From Anaerolinea thermophila UNI-1 (GTDB lineage Bacteria > Chloroflexota > Anaerolineae > Anaerolineales > Anaerolineaceae): a stretch of 64,000 nucleotides of DNA. Where the stretch lies: assembly GCF_000199675.1 (NCBI RefSeq), contig NC_014960.1:2976001-3040000 (forward strand), given 5' to 3'. Both the position numbers and the translations under genes were made by a program. The notes below the pieces were generated by a model. It was not told the DNA's origin. It searched no databases and worked only from the letters and a program-made list of their open reading frames with translations. Positions 18,411 to 27,963 of this stretch are shown in pieces (positions within the stretch are counted from its first letter, which is position 1; each line of letters begins with the position of its first letter).

Positions 18411-19049
18411 TTATGTTTCCTGAATCAATCCATGACGCAGGGCAAATCGGGTCAGCGAGGCAATATCGTACAAGTCCAGTTTGCTCATCACATGACTGCG
18501 GTGAGTCTCAACGGTTTTCGGAGAGACCCCTAATCGCACGGCAATTGCCTGAGTGGTCAATCCGCTGGCAAGCAGCGCCAGCACCTGCTTCTCCCGGGCG
18601 GTCAGACGTTCGACCGGCGGTTGAGCAGCTATGAGGGCTTGAATGTGCTCCATGGAAACCCCGGGAGGAAGGTAAATCTCGCCTGACATGGCGACACGAA
18701 TGGCACGAATCAGTTCCTCATCAGGGGCATCTTTCCACAGGTAACCGCGCGCCCCCGCCTGTAAAGCGCGGGCGATGTATTCTCCATCTTTATACATAGA
18801 AAGCATAATCACCACCATCGCAGGCGAAATCTCCAGGACCCTGCTGAGGATTTCCAGCCCATTGGTGTCGGGCATGGAGATATCCAGCAAAAGCACATTG
18901 GGCTGGGATTGTTGCAGTTTTTGCAGGGTTTCCTCACCGCTGGCAGATTCCCCCACCACACAAAAGTCAGGCACACCTTCCAGCAAGAGGCGAATGCCTC
19001 GCCGCACCAGCGTATGGTCATCCGCCAGCAGAATGCGGATCTCAGGCAT
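18411..19049 (-). CDS. NarL/LuxR-family response regulator
   Basis: 212 residues. The receiver domain (1-120) has the acidic pair in LLADDH, the phospho-acceptor Asp in VLLLDISMPDTNG and the conserved Lys in LWKDA. The DNA-binding domain (about 145-210) is a LuxR helix-turn-helix (LTAREKQVLALLASGLT, then VSPKTVETHRSHV). It overlaps the histidine kinase gene by 8 nt, so the two are a cognate pair in one transcript. Phosphorylation should drive dimerisation and DNA binding. Target genes are unknown; the downstream UbiB-like kinase gene is a candidate. Confidence 0.95.
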   Translation of the reverse strand: MPEIRILLADDHTLVRRGIRLLLEGVPDFCVVGESASGEETLQKLQQSQPNVLLLDISMPDTNGLEILSRVLEISPAMVVIMLSMYKDGEYIARALQAGARGYLWKDAPDEELIRAIRVAMSGEIYLPPGVSMEHIQALIAAQPPVERLTAREKQVLALLASGLTTQAIAVRLGVSPKTVETHRSHVMSKLDLYDIASLTRFALRHGLIQET

Positions 19050-20619
19050 GACGCCACTCCATAATTATTTTGGTACCCTGTCCGGGAGCGGTATCTATCT
19101 TAAGATTCGCCCCAATCAATTCGGCGCGCATGTACAGGTTATTCAACCCCAGCGACTTGCCAAACGTTGAAGCACGAACACGGGACAGGTCAAAACCGCA
19201 CCCGTTATCGCGAATCTCCAGACGGGAAACTTGCGAGGTTTGCTCAAAGATAAACCAGCAATGCATTGCCCGGGCATGACGCAAAATATTGCTGAGAGCT
19301 TCCTGGGCAACACGGTAAAACGCCAGTTCCACCTCGCGGGGCATGGGGTGGTAAGCATCAGGGGTGGAGAGGGTAAGGGACAATCCCGCCGACTGAGCCA
19401 TATGATTTGCCAGCCAGCGCAGGGCGGTGATGAAGCCCAAATCCTCCAGCATTTTGGGATGCAGTTGCAGAGAAAGAGCGCGCACCTGATTGAGGATGGA
19501 AGAAGCCAGTTGCAGGCTTTCCTCCAGGTTTTGCGCCAAATCCGGAAAAGCCGTCTTGACGGTAGCGGAAATGCGCGTCAGATTTAAGTACAGAGCGGTA
19601 ATGGCTTGCCCCAACTGGTCATGAAAGTCGCGCGAGAGGCGTTTCTTTTCTTCTTCCTGCACATTCATCAGTGCTCGGGAAAGGCGGAAGAGATTGGCTT
19701 CGTTCTCCCGGGTTTTCTCGTAGAGACGGCGGTTTTCCTCGGCTTGCCTCTGCAGTTCCTGCATCAGTTCGCGCTGGCGAAGTGCCAGACTGAGCATATC
19801 GGCGCTGGGAAGTAAAAATTGCAGGTCATTTTCCCGATACATCTCCGGTTCGGTATGTACCAGTCCAATGGCAAAGCGCACGTCCATCTCCGGGCGGATG
19901 GGCAAGAGCAACAGCGAATGGTCCTCGACGCGCAAAGACTCCCCATCCAGAGTGTAATTTCCCTGAGTCAGGTCTGGAATGCAAAACGGCTGAGCCATGG
20001 CGCGCAGCGCCGCCAGCGGCGTACCCTGCAAAGGATGTTCTCCCCCCTGCTTCCAGCGCTCAGCCACGGGGTCATACTGCCATACAATGCTGTAGCGGGC
20101 TTGGTCCAGAAATTGCCATAAGATAATACGGTGGCAGGGCAACAAACCAGCGATGCCCTGCGCATACAGATAGAACAGTTCGTCCAGGGTGTTCCCCTTG
20201 AGAATCATGTGGTTTAACTGTTCCAGCCGGCTCAGTTTTTCGCCCGTCCGCTTACTCTCGGTGATATCGCGGTTGACTGCAACCATGCCAATCATCTCAC
20301 CCTGCTCGTTTTCCAGCAATGCCACGGTGGAGGCAATCCAGAGGGTTTTGCCCTGACGAGTGGTTTGGCGCACCCTGCCCCGCCAGACTTTATCACGGAT
20401 TAATTTTTGAAAGGCACTTTGGGTGGTTTCCTGAGGGTCTTCGTACTGGGTGGATAAATACTGGCTGACGGGATTGTTCAGCACTTCTTCGGCTTTCCAG
20501 CCGTACAGCGCTTCGGCTGCCCGATTCCAGATCACAATCCGCCAATCCCTGTCTGTAACGATAACTGCCTCCCCCAGGGTTTCGAGCAACGTCTTTTCCA
20601 GATGAGCGGAATCGGACAT
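19042..20619 (-). CDS. PAS-GAF sensor histidine kinase, NarL-partner type (HisKA_3)
   Basis: 525 residues without a clear membrane segment, so probably cytosolic. A PAS domain (about 8-125, IVTDRDWRIVIWNRAAEALYGW) is followed by a GAF-like domain (about 130-285) and a coiled coil (about 285-320). The HisKA_3 dimerisation box comes next, with the phospho-acceptor His in LSRDFHDQLGQAI (near 335). The HATPase_c domain has the N-box EALSNILRHA and G-box DNGCGFDL near the end. It is the first gene of a leftward cluster and overlaps its response regulator. The input could be a small molecule, gas or redox cofactor bound by PAS or GAF, but no ligand residues such as a haem His or flavin Cys can be singled out. 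Confidence 0.93.
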   Translation of the reverse strand: MSDSAHLEKTLLETLGEAVIVTDRDWRIVIWNRAAEALYGWKAEEVLNNPVSQYLSTQYEDPQETTQSAFQKLIRDKVWRGRVRQTTRQGKTLWIASTVALLENEQGEMIGMVAVNRDITESKRTGEKLSRLEQLNHMILKGNTLDELFYLYAQGIAGLLPCHRIILWQFLDQARYSIVWQYDPVAERWKQGGEHPLQGTPLAALRAMAQPFCIPDLTQGNYTLDGESLRVEDHSLLLLPIRPEMDVRFAIGLVHTEPEMYRENDLQFLLPSADMLSLALRQRELMQELQRQAEENRRLYEKTRENEANLFRLSRALMNVQEEEKKRLSRDFHDQLGQAITALYLNLTRISATVKTAFPDLAQNLEESLQLASSILNQVRALSLQLHPKMLEDLGFITALRWLANHMAQSAGLSLTLSTPDAYHPMPREVELAFYRVAQEALSNILRHARAMHCWFIFEQTSQVSRLEIRDNGCGFDLSRVRASTFGKSLGLNNLYMRAELIGANLKIDTAPGQGTKIIMEWRHA

Positions 20620-20753
20620 GCATTTTTCCAGAACAGATTTTTAACATTAAATTACAGCAAAAATTTCGGGGTTGCATTTCAGATAAATTTCAAAAGTTGA
20701 TCCTACAGTGTGACTGGTTTGACATCCCCCTTCAACCATGCTTTAATTCAAAT

Positions 20754-22493
20754 ATGCCCCTTTTTGGTCCACCCAATATTGATGCCCTGAAAGTTCGTCG
20801 CGATATTAAAGGCTTGTTAAGTGCGCTGAAATACCGGGGAGATCCTACCGTACGGCGCAGAGCCGCGCAAGCCCTGGCTGAAGTACTGGAAGGACAACCT
20901 CCGGAAACGCGGGAAAAGACCATTCCCGCGCTACTTGTTGCGCTGGAGGAGGTCGATTCCTCTGTCTTTCAAGCAGTGGTCGGGGCGCTCAGCGCCGTGG
21001 GACAGCCCGCCATTCTGCCCTTGATTGGAGCATTGCGCGCGCCGCAGGAACGGGTACGCGAGGGAGCGGCACGGGCGCTGGGGCGTCTGGGGGTAAATCT
21101 GAACGAGCCGGCATATCTGCGTCTGGCGGTGGACCCGCTGATTGGAGCTTTGCGCGATGGGGCTTTCGTGGTTCGGCGCGCCGCCGCATGGGCGTTAGGC
21201 AACATCGCCCCCCGCCTGGATGCCGCTTCTCGGGGGTTACCCACGGAGAATCTGATTTTGTGCCTGCGCGATGCCGTGCCAGAGGTGCGTCAGTTTGCCG
21301 CAGGAGCGCTGGGCAAGATTGGCGAAGGGCGCGCCATCCGCCCGCTGGTGAGCACGCTGGAAGATGAATCCTCGTCAGTGCGCAAAACCGCCGCCGAAGC
21401 CCTGAGCGTCCTGGGCTGGCATCCTACCAATCCCCGGGAACAGGTTTTGGAATGGATTGCTCTTCAAAACTGGGAACGTCTCCAGCAAATGGGGGAGACT
21501 CCCGTACCTCAGTTATTACGCGCGGCAAAAGATCAGGATCGCGATGTGCGGGCAGGCGCTATCCGCGTGTTGGGCAGACTGGGCGCCCCCCAGGGGGTGG
21601 AAGTCTTCCTGCAGGGACTACACGATGTGGATGCTGAAGTACGCCGCGCCGCCGCCGAAGCCCTGGAGCAGGTGGGTTCGCCGCAAGCAGTCGAGGTGCT
21701 TTTACAAGCCCTGCGCGACCGGGACCGTGAGGTGCGCCGCAGGGTCATCCGCGCCCTGGGACGCACCCAGGACGCCCGCGCCGTCCCCCCTCTCCTGGGC
21801 ATCATCAAAAGCCACGAGGAAGATTTCGTGCAGATTGCCATGCAATCGCTGGTGCAGATTGACTTGAACGGCGTGCTTGCCGTCATCCCGGCGCTGGGCG
21901 ATGCCGACCCTTTTGTGCAGGAACGCGCGGCGTGGGTGCTGACTCAAATCGGTTCTGCTGCCGTCCTGCCGCTGATACAGGCGTTGCAAATGTCCCCGCC
22001 ACCCATCAACGAATATGCGGCGCGCATCCTGGGCGATATTGGCGACACCCGCGCTGTGTATCCGCTGATCAACGCGCTGGAGAATCCCGCGCTGACGGGA
22101 TACGCCGCCCAGGCGCTGGGTAAAATCGGCGATTCGCGGGCTGTCCTGCCTCTGCTGGACCTGCTCAACTCCAACAGTGATGCCATCCGACAAGCCGCGG
22201 CGCTGGCGCTGGGCAACATCGGAGACCCGCGCGCCGTAGATGCGCTCATTCCCTTGCTCAAATCCAACGAGCGCGCCACCCGCTGGGAAGCCGCCAGCGC
22301 CCTGTTGCAAATGTACCGTTCCAACCGTCTGGATATCATTGCCAAACGCAAAATCCTCGCCCAGCGGGACCGCATCACCGAGGCGCACGCCGATCACCAG
22401 AGCCATGTGGACAACGTGCGCTCTTCGGACTGTCACCGCGACGAGGTCTATCATCTGGATACCGGTATTGGTTTATCCTTCCCCAACGAATGA
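20754..22493 (+). CDS. HEAT/PBS-lyase-type repeat protein
   Basis: 579 residues from the ATG at 20754 (MPLFGPPNIDALK); the open frame extends upstream to 20697 but without ribosome site. The body is about 14-15 tandem HEAT-like repeats of 30-32 residues, with the recurring pattern V-R-x-A-A-x-A-L-G-x-I-G and D-x-R-A-V-x-P-L. This is the alpha-helical solenoid of PBS-lyase/EZ-HEAT repeats. Such solenoids are protein-binding scaffolds; no catalytic motif is seen. The last 60 residues leave the repeat pattern. It is 11 nt upstream of an ABC exporter gene and likely co-transcribed, but a functional link to it is only inference. Confidence 0.85.
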   Translation: MPLFGPPNIDALKVRRDIKGLLSALKYRGDPTVRRRAAQALAEVLEGQPPETREKTIPALLVALEEVDSSVFQAVVGALSAVGQPAILPLIGALRAPQERVREGAARALGRLGVNLNEPAYLRLAVDPLIGALRDGAFVVRRAAAWALGNIAPRLDAASRGLPTENLILCLRDAVPEVRQFAAGALGKIGEGRAIRPLVSTLEDESSSVRKTAAEALSVLGWHPTNPREQVLEWIALQNWERLQQMGETPVPQLLRAAKDQDRDVRAGAIRVLGRLGAPQGVEVFLQGLHDVDAEVRRAAAEALEQVGSPQAVEVLLQALRDRDREVRRRVIRALGRTQDARAVPPLLGIIKSHEEDFVQIAMQSLVQIDLNGVLAVIPALGDADPFVQERAAWVLTQIGSAAVLPLIQALQMSPPPINEYAARILGDIGDTRAVYPLINALENPALTGYAAQALGKIGDSRAVLPLLDLLNSNSDAIRQAAALALGNIGDPRAVDALIPLLKSNERATRWEAASALLQMYRSNRLDIIAKRKILAQRDRITEAHADHQSHVDNVRSSDCHRDEVYHLDTGIGLSFPNE

Positions 22494-22504
22494 GAGGTGC
22501 TTCG

Positions 22505-24259
22505 ATGAAACCACTGCAGTTAGTCTCTCGCTTTGCCCAACGCTACTGGAAAGAACTGCTCATCACCGTGGTGAGTATGCTGGCGCTGGTGGGTATTCAA
22601 CTGTTCATCCCCTGGGCAGTGCGCACGCTCATCAACACCGTCACCGGCGGGTTATCCAGCCCGCAAACGCTGAATATCATCACCACCCTGACGCTGGCGG
22701 TGATTGCCGTCTATCTGGCGCGCGGGGTCTTTCAGTACCTGCGCAGTTACATGGCGCACATCGCCGGCTGGGGGGTGGTTGCCGACCTGCGCAAGTACGT
22801 TTACGATCACCTGCAACGCCTCAGTCTGCGCTTCTACGAGGACAAGCAAACCGGTCAACTGATGTCGCGGGTCATCAACGACACCGACCTCTTTGAGCAG
22901 TTAATCGCTCACGCTGTGCCGGATGTGCTGGTGAACGTGGTTACACTGGTTGCTATCAGCGCGGTGCTGTTTCAACTCAACTGGATTCTGGCTCTGCTCA
23001 GCCTGGTTCCCATCCCGCTAGTGGTACTTTCTCTGCGCTTGTACGCGCGCTACGTGCGCCCGCGCTTCGTGGAACGTCAAAAAGTGCTGGGCGAACTGAA
23101 CGCCATCCTCAACGATAACCTCTCCGGCATCCGCGAAATCAAAGCCTTTACGCAGGAAGAAGAGCAGTATGTGCGGGTGGGCAACGGGGTGGAGAATTAC
23201 AAGAAAGCCAACCTCAAAGCCCTGCGCCTGATGGCAATCTTCCAGCCCTTCATTGATTTTGCCTCGTCGCTGGGTACGCTGGTGGTGATTTACTTCGGCG
23301 GGCGGCTGGTGTTTCAGCAAACCCTGCCGGTTGCCGACCTGGTGGCTTTCTTCCTGTACCTGGAGATGTTCTATCAGCCGGTACGCAACCTGAGCGGCGC
23401 ATGGGAAGCGGTGCAAAATGCACTGGCGGGCGCCGAGCGGGTGGCAGACCTGCTGGAACAACAGCCCGAACTGGAAAAGCGCTCGCATCCCATCGTGATT
23501 TCCGAACGGGCAAAAGGACACATCCGCTTCGATCAGGTATCCTTTGAGTACATTCCCGGCGAGCCGGTGCTGGAGAACATCAACCTGGAGATTTTACCCG
23601 AGCAGGTGGTGGCGCTGGTGGGACCCACCGGTGTGGGTAAATCCACGCTGGCAAGCCTGATTCCGCGCTTCTACGACGTGACCAGCGGCTCGCTCAAACT
23701 GGATGGCTACGACGTGCGCGACCTCTCGCTGGAGTCGCTCCGCCGGCAGGTTAGCATTGTCCTGCAGGACGTTTTTCTCTTTCACGGTACAGTGCGGGAA
23801 AATCTGCTCTTTGGCAACCCCGATGCCAGCGAAGCGCAGATGATTGAAGCGGCAAAAATCGCCAATGCTCACGGCTTCATCCTGGACTTGCCCAACGGTT
23901 ACGACACCCTGATTGGCGAGCGCGGCGTCAAACTCTCCGGCGGGCAAAAACAGCGTCTCTCCATTGCTCGTGCCGTTTTGAAGGATGCCCCCATTCTGAT
24001 TCTGGATGAAGCCACCTCGGCAGTGGATACCGAAACCGAACTGCTCATCCAGCAAGCCCTGGAGCGCCTGATGCGCGGGCGCACCACCCTCATCATTGCC
24101 CACCGCCTCTCCACCATTCGCAACGCCGATAAAATTGTGGTGTTGGAAGGACGCCACATCGTTGAGGAAGGCGCTCACGAAGAACTGCTGGCAAAACGCG
24201 GGCTGTATCACCGCCTGTGCACCATCCAGAGTCAGTTAGAGCCGGTGCGCATGAATTAG
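22505..24259 (+). CDS. ABC exporter half-transporter (fused permease-ATPase)
   Basis: 584 residues from the ATG at 22505, which is preceded by GAGAGGTG; an ATG 15 nt earlier overlaps the HEAT gene stop. Six transmembrane helices occupy about 15-310. The nucleotide-binding domain (about 340-575) has Walker A GPTGVGKST, signature LSGGQKQRLSIARA, Walker B ILILDEAT and the H-loop in IIAHRLST. It is a type IV (MsbA/BmrA-like) half-transporter that must dimerise to export lipids, drugs or peptides. The coupling helix region DLRKYVYDHLQRLSLRFY is typical. The substrate is unknown. It ends at a strong hairpin terminator. Confidence 0.93.
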   Translation: MKPLQLVSRFAQRYWKELLITVVSMLALVGIQLFIPWAVRTLINTVTGGLSSPQTLNIITTLTLAVIAVYLARGVFQYLRSYMAHIAGWGVVADLRKYVYDHLQRLSLRFYEDKQTGQLMSRVINDTDLFEQLIAHAVPDVLVNVVTLVAISAVLFQLNWILALLSLVPIPLVVLSLRLYARYVRPRFVERQKVLGELNAILNDNLSGIREIKAFTQEEEQYVRVGNGVENYKKANLKALRLMAIFQPFIDFASSLGTLVVIYFGGRLVFQQTLPVADLVAFFLYLEMFYQPVRNLSGAWEAVQNALAGAERVADLLEQQPELEKRSHPIVISERAKGHIRFDQVSFEYIPGEPVLENINLEILPEQVVALVGPTGVGKSTLASLIPRFYDVTSGSLKLDGYDVRDLSLESLRRQVSIVLQDVFLFHGTVRENLLFGNPDASEAQMIEAAKIANAHGFILDLPNGYDTLIGERGVKLSGGQKQRLSIARAVLKDAPILILDEATSAVDTETELLIQQALERLMRGRTTLIIAHRLSTIRNADKIVVLEGRHIVEEGAHEELLAKRGLYHRLCTIQSQLEPVRMN

Positions 24260-24280
24260 CAGGACAGAAAATGAAGGAAA

Positions 24281-24315
24281 AAGACACCCTGAAGGCGGAT
24301 TCCTTCAGGGTGTTT
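24281..24315. terminator. Bidirectional terminator between convergent operons
   Basis: ACACCCTGAAGG (24285-24296) pairs with CCTTCAGGGTGT (24301-24312). On the minus strand it is followed by CTTTTTCC, so it works best for the leftward lipid cluster and probably also stops the rightward ABC gene. Confidence 0.85.
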
Positions 24316-24339
24316 GCTATTTGAACAAACCAGAATGAT

Positions 24340-25158
24340 TTACCCCTTACCCGGCAGATGGAACTTGACCGGCAGGACAAACCGCTGAGGTTTAACCCGG
24401 CGGGCACGGCGGTTGGCGGCGCGTTCCGCCTTGCGCGCGGCACGCTCGGCTTTGCGGGCTTCGCGTTCGGCGCGCAGGCGCAACAGATTCTCATCAAACG
24501 CGGCCAGTTCGCGGGCGTGAATGATGGTGACAATAATAAAGGCACTGAACAGCAACAGGGCAATGAACAGCGCCACCAGGTCGTACATAGTGAAAGTGCC
24601 CAGCAAACTGGAGAAAGTGGGATTGCCCACATAAAAGACGAAAATGTTCGAAAGAATCATGATCAGGCGCACTTCGGTGGGACCCAGGCGCAGGAAAGAA
24701 ATCTGGAAAATGCCTTTGACCTGACTGTAGAGGAACACCTGAATGGACATCATCAGGTAGGTAATCAGCGCCAGCATGGCAAATTCCACGCGCACATAGG
24801 GCGAAAGCCCCAACCCCATGAACACCAGGGCTTCAGAAACCGCATCCACCGCGTGGTCAATGTAATACCCGTAGTTGGAACGCTCAATTTTACGGTAGCG
24901 CGCCAGTGTACCGTCCAGGCTGTCGCCAAACCAGTTCAGGAATACCCCCAGGTTTGCCAGCCAGAGGAAAGACGGGCTGAAGTTGGTGAGAATCAGGCTG
25001 ATGGAAATCAGCAGTGAAGCAAAAATGCCCAATGCAGTGAGGTGATCGGGATTCACCCATGCGGGCATGCGCGCCGCCAGCCACTCCAGGGCTTTCTTCT
25101 CCAGCGGGCGCAAAATGGTTTCATTGACGCGCACATGATTTTTGATTTGATTTTCCAT
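24340..25158 (-). CDS. CDP-alcohol phosphotransferase family membrane enzyme
   Basis: 272 residues with about six transmembrane helices. The family signature is complete: Asp79, Asp82-Gly83, Ala86-Arg87, Gly97, Asp101 and Asp105. These bind the metal ions and the CDP-lipid. Such enzymes swap CMP for an alcohol (glycerol-phosphate, inositol-phosphate, serine and others) on CDP-diacylglycerol to make phospholipid head groups. The C-terminal 40 residues form a strongly basic Arg/Ala/Lys-rich cytoplasmic tail, which is not general in the family. The next gene upstream is an LpxL-like acyltransferase. That pair recalls the actinobacterial PgsA-PatA neighbourhood of phosphatidylinositol mannoside synthesis, so an inositol-type lipid is a reasonable guess. 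The alcohol is not proven. Confidence 0.9.
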   Translation of the reverse strand: MENQIKNHVRVNETILRPLEKKALEWLAARMPAWVNPDHLTALGIFASLLISISLILTNFSPSFLWLANLGVFLNWFGDSLDGTLARYRKIERSNYGYYIDHAVDAVSEALVFMGLGLSPYVRVEFAMLALITYLMMSIQVFLYSQVKGIFQISFLRLGPTEVRLIMILSNIFVFYVGNPTFSSLLGTFTMYDLVALFIALLLFSAFIIVTIIHARELAAFDENLLRLRAEREARKAERAARKAERAANRRARRVKPQRFVLPVKFHLPGKG

Positions 25159-25180
25159 AGTGTTTTCCCTTCGTTGTGAC

Positions 25181-26083
25181 TTATGGGACTCGCTCCATCC
25201 AGTCGGGCCAGACCGGAAAGGTCATATTCCATTGTACTGGATACTGGCGGATATTATCCATCACCACCTCCAGCACCCTCTCGGCGTTGACGAGAATCTC
25301 TTCCTGCGGGTTGGGCAGGCGATGAAGGCGGTATTCGGTCGCCCAGAGAGAAATTTGCTTATCCTCTTTCAGAGCCGCGCCTACCACGTAAATCGGCAAA
25401 TCTAGTTTCAAGGCTACGCGCACATGGGCTACCGGCAGAGCGGCAGGAAGTCCAAAAAAGCGCGGGCGAAAGGCGCTGTCGGCATACGGGCGATCTACCC
25501 CAAAAACCACCGCCTCCCCTTCGCGCAGACGGGCAAGCGCGGTGCGTACCGCTTCCAGCGATCCGGGGATGACCTCAATGCCCACCTGGCGGCGCAGTTG
25601 ATTCTGTACCTGATAACCCTCCATCAGGCGGTTGGGTGCGATGGCAGTGAGCCGCCCGAACAGCGGCGCCGAAACCCAGCCCAGCAGATCGGGGTTGGTC
25701 ATGTGCGGGAGCGCCAGAATGACCCCATGTTCGCGCCGACGGGCTTTCTCTGCCACCTGGCGAAAACTTTCCTCTACCCTCACGACCTTTTTCAGCACCT
25801 GAGGATGGTCTTTCCAGTGGGCAAAGTCGTACACCGCGCGGGCGGCACTGCGCAAAGTCTCGCGCACCAGGCGATCCAGTTGGCGGGAATCCACCTGGCG
25901 GTCGTGGACAATCCACTGATTCAGGCGCACCGCGCGCACCAGCGCCAGATGCGGCATGCGGCTCATCAGTCCCGAAAGCAAATCTGCCAGGGCATAACCC
26001 ACGACCGGCGGCAATGTCCTGCCCAAACCCATCGCCGCCTGATACGCGGCACGGCTGTTGATGATGTGATAAATGCGGTTCAC
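25181..26083 (-). CDS. LpxL/HtrB-like lysophospholipid acyltransferase
   Basis: About 300 residues if the GTG at 26083 is used (1 nt after the YbjN-like stop). An ATG at 26131 would add 16 residues and overlap that gene. The catalytic H-x4-D motif is seen in LPHMTNPD. Further family blocks are IAPNRLMEGYQ and VVFGVDRPYAD. LpxL/HtrB-type enzymes transfer an acyl chain to a glycolipid. In bacteria lacking lipid A, relatives acylate phosphatidylinositol mannosides or other glycolipids. It lies 22 nt upstream of the CDP-alcohol phosphotransferase gene, consistent with one glycolipid pathway. The acceptor is not known. Confidence 0.85.
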   Translation of the reverse strand: MNRIYHIINSRAAYQAAMGLGRTLPPVVGYALADLLSGLMSRMPHLALVRAVRLNQWIVHDRQVDSRQLDRLVRETLRSAARAVYDFAHWKDHPQVLKKVVRVEESFRQVAEKARRREHGVILALPHMTNPDLLGWVSAPLFGRLTAIAPNRLMEGYQVQNQLRRQVGIEVIPGSLEAVRTALARLREGEAVVFGVDRPYADSAFRPRFFGLPAALPVAHVRVALKLDLPIYVVGAALKEDKQISLWATEYRLHRLPNPQEEILVNAERVLEVVMDNIRQYPVQWNMTFPVWPDWMERVP

Positions 26084-26084
26084 G

Positions 26085-26537
26085 TTATCGTTCGATTTCC
26101 TGAATGGCTTCTTCAGCAGTGAGTCCACCATACACCACTCGCATCACTCCGGGAAAATAGCGGTCCATAATCAGCAAATTGGGATAAACCAGGTTGCGCA
26201 CCATTGTGGGAGTAAAATCAACGTCCTCAACGTCCAGACTGGTTTTGTAGCGCACTTCGCCGTCGCTCAAATCCAGTTCGAAATTTCCCACCACCATGCC
26301 GTAATTGGCACGGGTGATGAACTCCATCACCACATGGCGCTTTTCAGGGGGGACTTTGAGGGGGGACACGGAGTAAAACACGCATTGATGCTGTTGCTCG
26401 CGCGCTTGGGCAAAGCATTCATAGCGTCCATTTTGCCCCTGAAAAGCTGTGTTGAGAATAGTGGTATCTTCCAGACGCACATAATTCCAGTCATCGTTCT
26501 GGAAAAAATCTTCGAGGACTGACAAAATAGTTTTCAT
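26085..26537 (-). CDS. YbjN-like domain protein
   Basis: 150 residues. The fold looks like YbjN / type III secretion chaperone-like: an N-terminal helix (ILSVLEDFFQNDDWNY), antiparallel strands, and helices near residues 85-130 (VVMEFITRANYGM, then FTPTMVRNLV). YbjN proteins are linked to motility and stress control in enterobacteria, but their biochemistry is unclear. Here it is the middle gene of a tightly packed leftward cluster with membrane-lipid enzymes. No catalytic residues are seen. Confidence 0.75.
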   Translation of the reverse strand: MKTILSVLEDFFQNDDWNYVRLEDTTILNTAFQGQNGRYECFAQAREQQHQCVFYSVSPLKVPPEKRHVVMEFITRANYGMVVGNFELDLSDGEVRYKTSLDVEDVDFTPTMVRNLVYPNLLIMDRYFPGVMRVVYGGLTAEEAIQEIER

Positions 26538-26547
26538 GAGATTGTTT

Positions 26548-27321
26548 TTACTCTAGAGAGGCGTTTTCTTCAAGAGTGCTGAGGCTCTCCGAGTAAGCCG
26601 CACCACCCAACCACGTCCAGAGGGTGAACGCATAAGCAAAAGCAAAAGAGGTCAACACGGGCAAGAAGAACAGGAAGAAAATCCATATCGGAAAAGTCAA
26701 TGCCAGTGCCAATTGAATCCCATAAAAGAGCATGACACCCAGCAAAAAGGTGACGATGAAACCGCCTTTACTGGCTTTGAAAACACGCCACCAGCCTTTG
26801 AAGTCAAACAGCGCGGAGAAAGACTCCCGCAGTGCCATGTGAGCCAGCGCGGGTTGCAACAACGTACCGCCGATAAGATAAAAGAGAAAGCCGAGCATCT
26901 GAAAGACAAAAAGTAATGTCACAGCCAGGAACATGAGCAAGAACGCCAGCCCCTCACGTCCCGCATCGGCGAGGGCAGCAAAGACCACCATGCCCCCAAA
27001 ATAAAGCACAAACGCCTTGATAGCCAGGATCAGAGATGGAAGCAGAAAAACCAATCCACCGCCAAAGACTTTCAAGCCGTTGAGCAACAAACGTCCCCAG
27101 TTTTCCCAGGGTGGAAGCGTAGGCTGCGCCCCCTGCGCCGCCAGGCGCAGGACTTCCAGCAGATAACCAGCGGAAATTAAAATCGGCAACAGCGGGAAAA
27201 CCCACCCCAACGCAAAGAAGCCGCCCAGGAACAGAAAACGGGTGAACGTTTCACGATTCCGGAAGGGAAAAGACAACAAAGAGGCAAGGCCTCTGGGAGA
27301 AAAAAAGGTATCTGTATTCAT
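26548..27321 (-). CDS. DUF4013-family multi-pass membrane protein
   Basis: 257 residues with about six hydrophobic segments. The N-terminal phrase SFPFRNRETFTRFLFLGG and the GYLLEVLRLAAQG segment followed by LPPWENW match the DUF4013 pattern found widely in Chloroflexota and archaea. Its function is unknown; no catalytic residues are visible. It lies 10 nt upstream of the YbjN-like gene and 1 nt after the next upstream gene, so it belongs to the leftward lipid cluster. Confidence 0.85.
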   Translation of the reverse strand: MNTDTFFSPRGLASLLSFPFRNRETFTRFLFLGGFFALGWVFPLLPILISAGYLLEVLRLAAQGAQPTLPPWENWGRLLLNGLKVFGGGLVFLLPSLILAIKAFVLYFGGMVVFAALADAGREGLAFLLMFLAVTLLFVFQMLGFLFYLIGGTLLQPALAHMALRESFSALFDFKGWWRVFKASKGGFIVTFLLGVMLFYGIQLALALTFPIWIFFLFFLPVLTSFAFAYAFTLWTWLGGAAYSESLSTLEENASLE

Positions 27322-27322
27322 T

Positions 27323-27880
27323 TCACTGACTCAGTTGCGCAAAACCAAGCGTTTCAAAATCGTTCAAACCCATCACGCGGCTGAAAATCACCCGCCGGGC
27401 AGTGAACAAATGCATGGGGTAAGAATAGACGGGAGCGTACTCAAGTTGTACAGGGGTAATCAGGTCAATTGCACTGCAGGTAAAGGGGGTATCGTGGGGA
27501 TAATGTGGCTGAATGCCGGCTTGTTCGAGCAACCCATCCAGGGCAAGGATAAAAGCCTTGAACTCAGGGGTGTACTCCACCTCCCAGCGCAGTACATAAC
27601 TCTGCCAGAAAGGCGCATGAAACTGGGTCAATCCGCTGGCAATCACCGGGAAAGCAGGAAAGCGCGCCAGAGCGGTGCGCAAGTTCAGCACCACCTCATG
27701 CACCTTGCGGTCCAGGGGTGGCTCAAAGCGCTGACAGGTCACATGCACCTCAGCAGAAATCCAGCCGCCGAACGTGCGCATCAGTTCTTCCTGCATTTGA
27801 CGAATGGGAGGGAGGTCTTCCGGCTCCGGCATCAGCAGCACACAAATATCCCCTGCCTGGGCAGTACGAATCTCATTCAT
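27323..27880 (-). CDS. Hypothetical protein, possible 2H phosphoesterase-like fold
   Basis: 185 residues from the ATG at 27880, which has AGAGAGGGT upstream; a TTG 18 nt earlier is less likely. An H-x-T-like motif (EVHVTCQRF) near residue 46 and the alternating strand/helix pattern resemble the 2'-5' RNA ligase/2H phosphoesterase superfamily. The expected second H-x-T/S motif is not clear, so the assignment is weak and catalysis is doubtful. It is the first gene of the leftward cluster that continues with DUF4013, YbjN-like, acyltransferase and CDP-alcohol phosphotransferase genes. Confidence 0.55.
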   Translation of the reverse strand: MNEIRTAQAGDICVLLMPEPEDLPPIRQMQEELMRTFGGWISAEVHVTCQRFEPPLDRKVHEVVLNLRTALARFPAFPVIASGLTQFHAPFWQSYVLRWEVEYTPEFKAFILALDGLLEQAGIQPHYPHDTPFTCSAIDLITPVQLEYAPVYSYPMHLFTARRVIFSRVMGLNDFETLGFAQLSQ

Positions 27881-27963
27881 CTTACCCTCTCTGAGCAAGT
27901 CTTACAACGATTGTACAATAAACTTTGCGAAAGGGTACAAGAATCCGGGACAATTACACGCAA

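Noticed and set aside
24358..25017. Open frame opposite the CDP-alcohol phosphotransferase gene
   Set aside because: It is the shadow of a GC-rich gene with complete catalytic motifs on the other strand.
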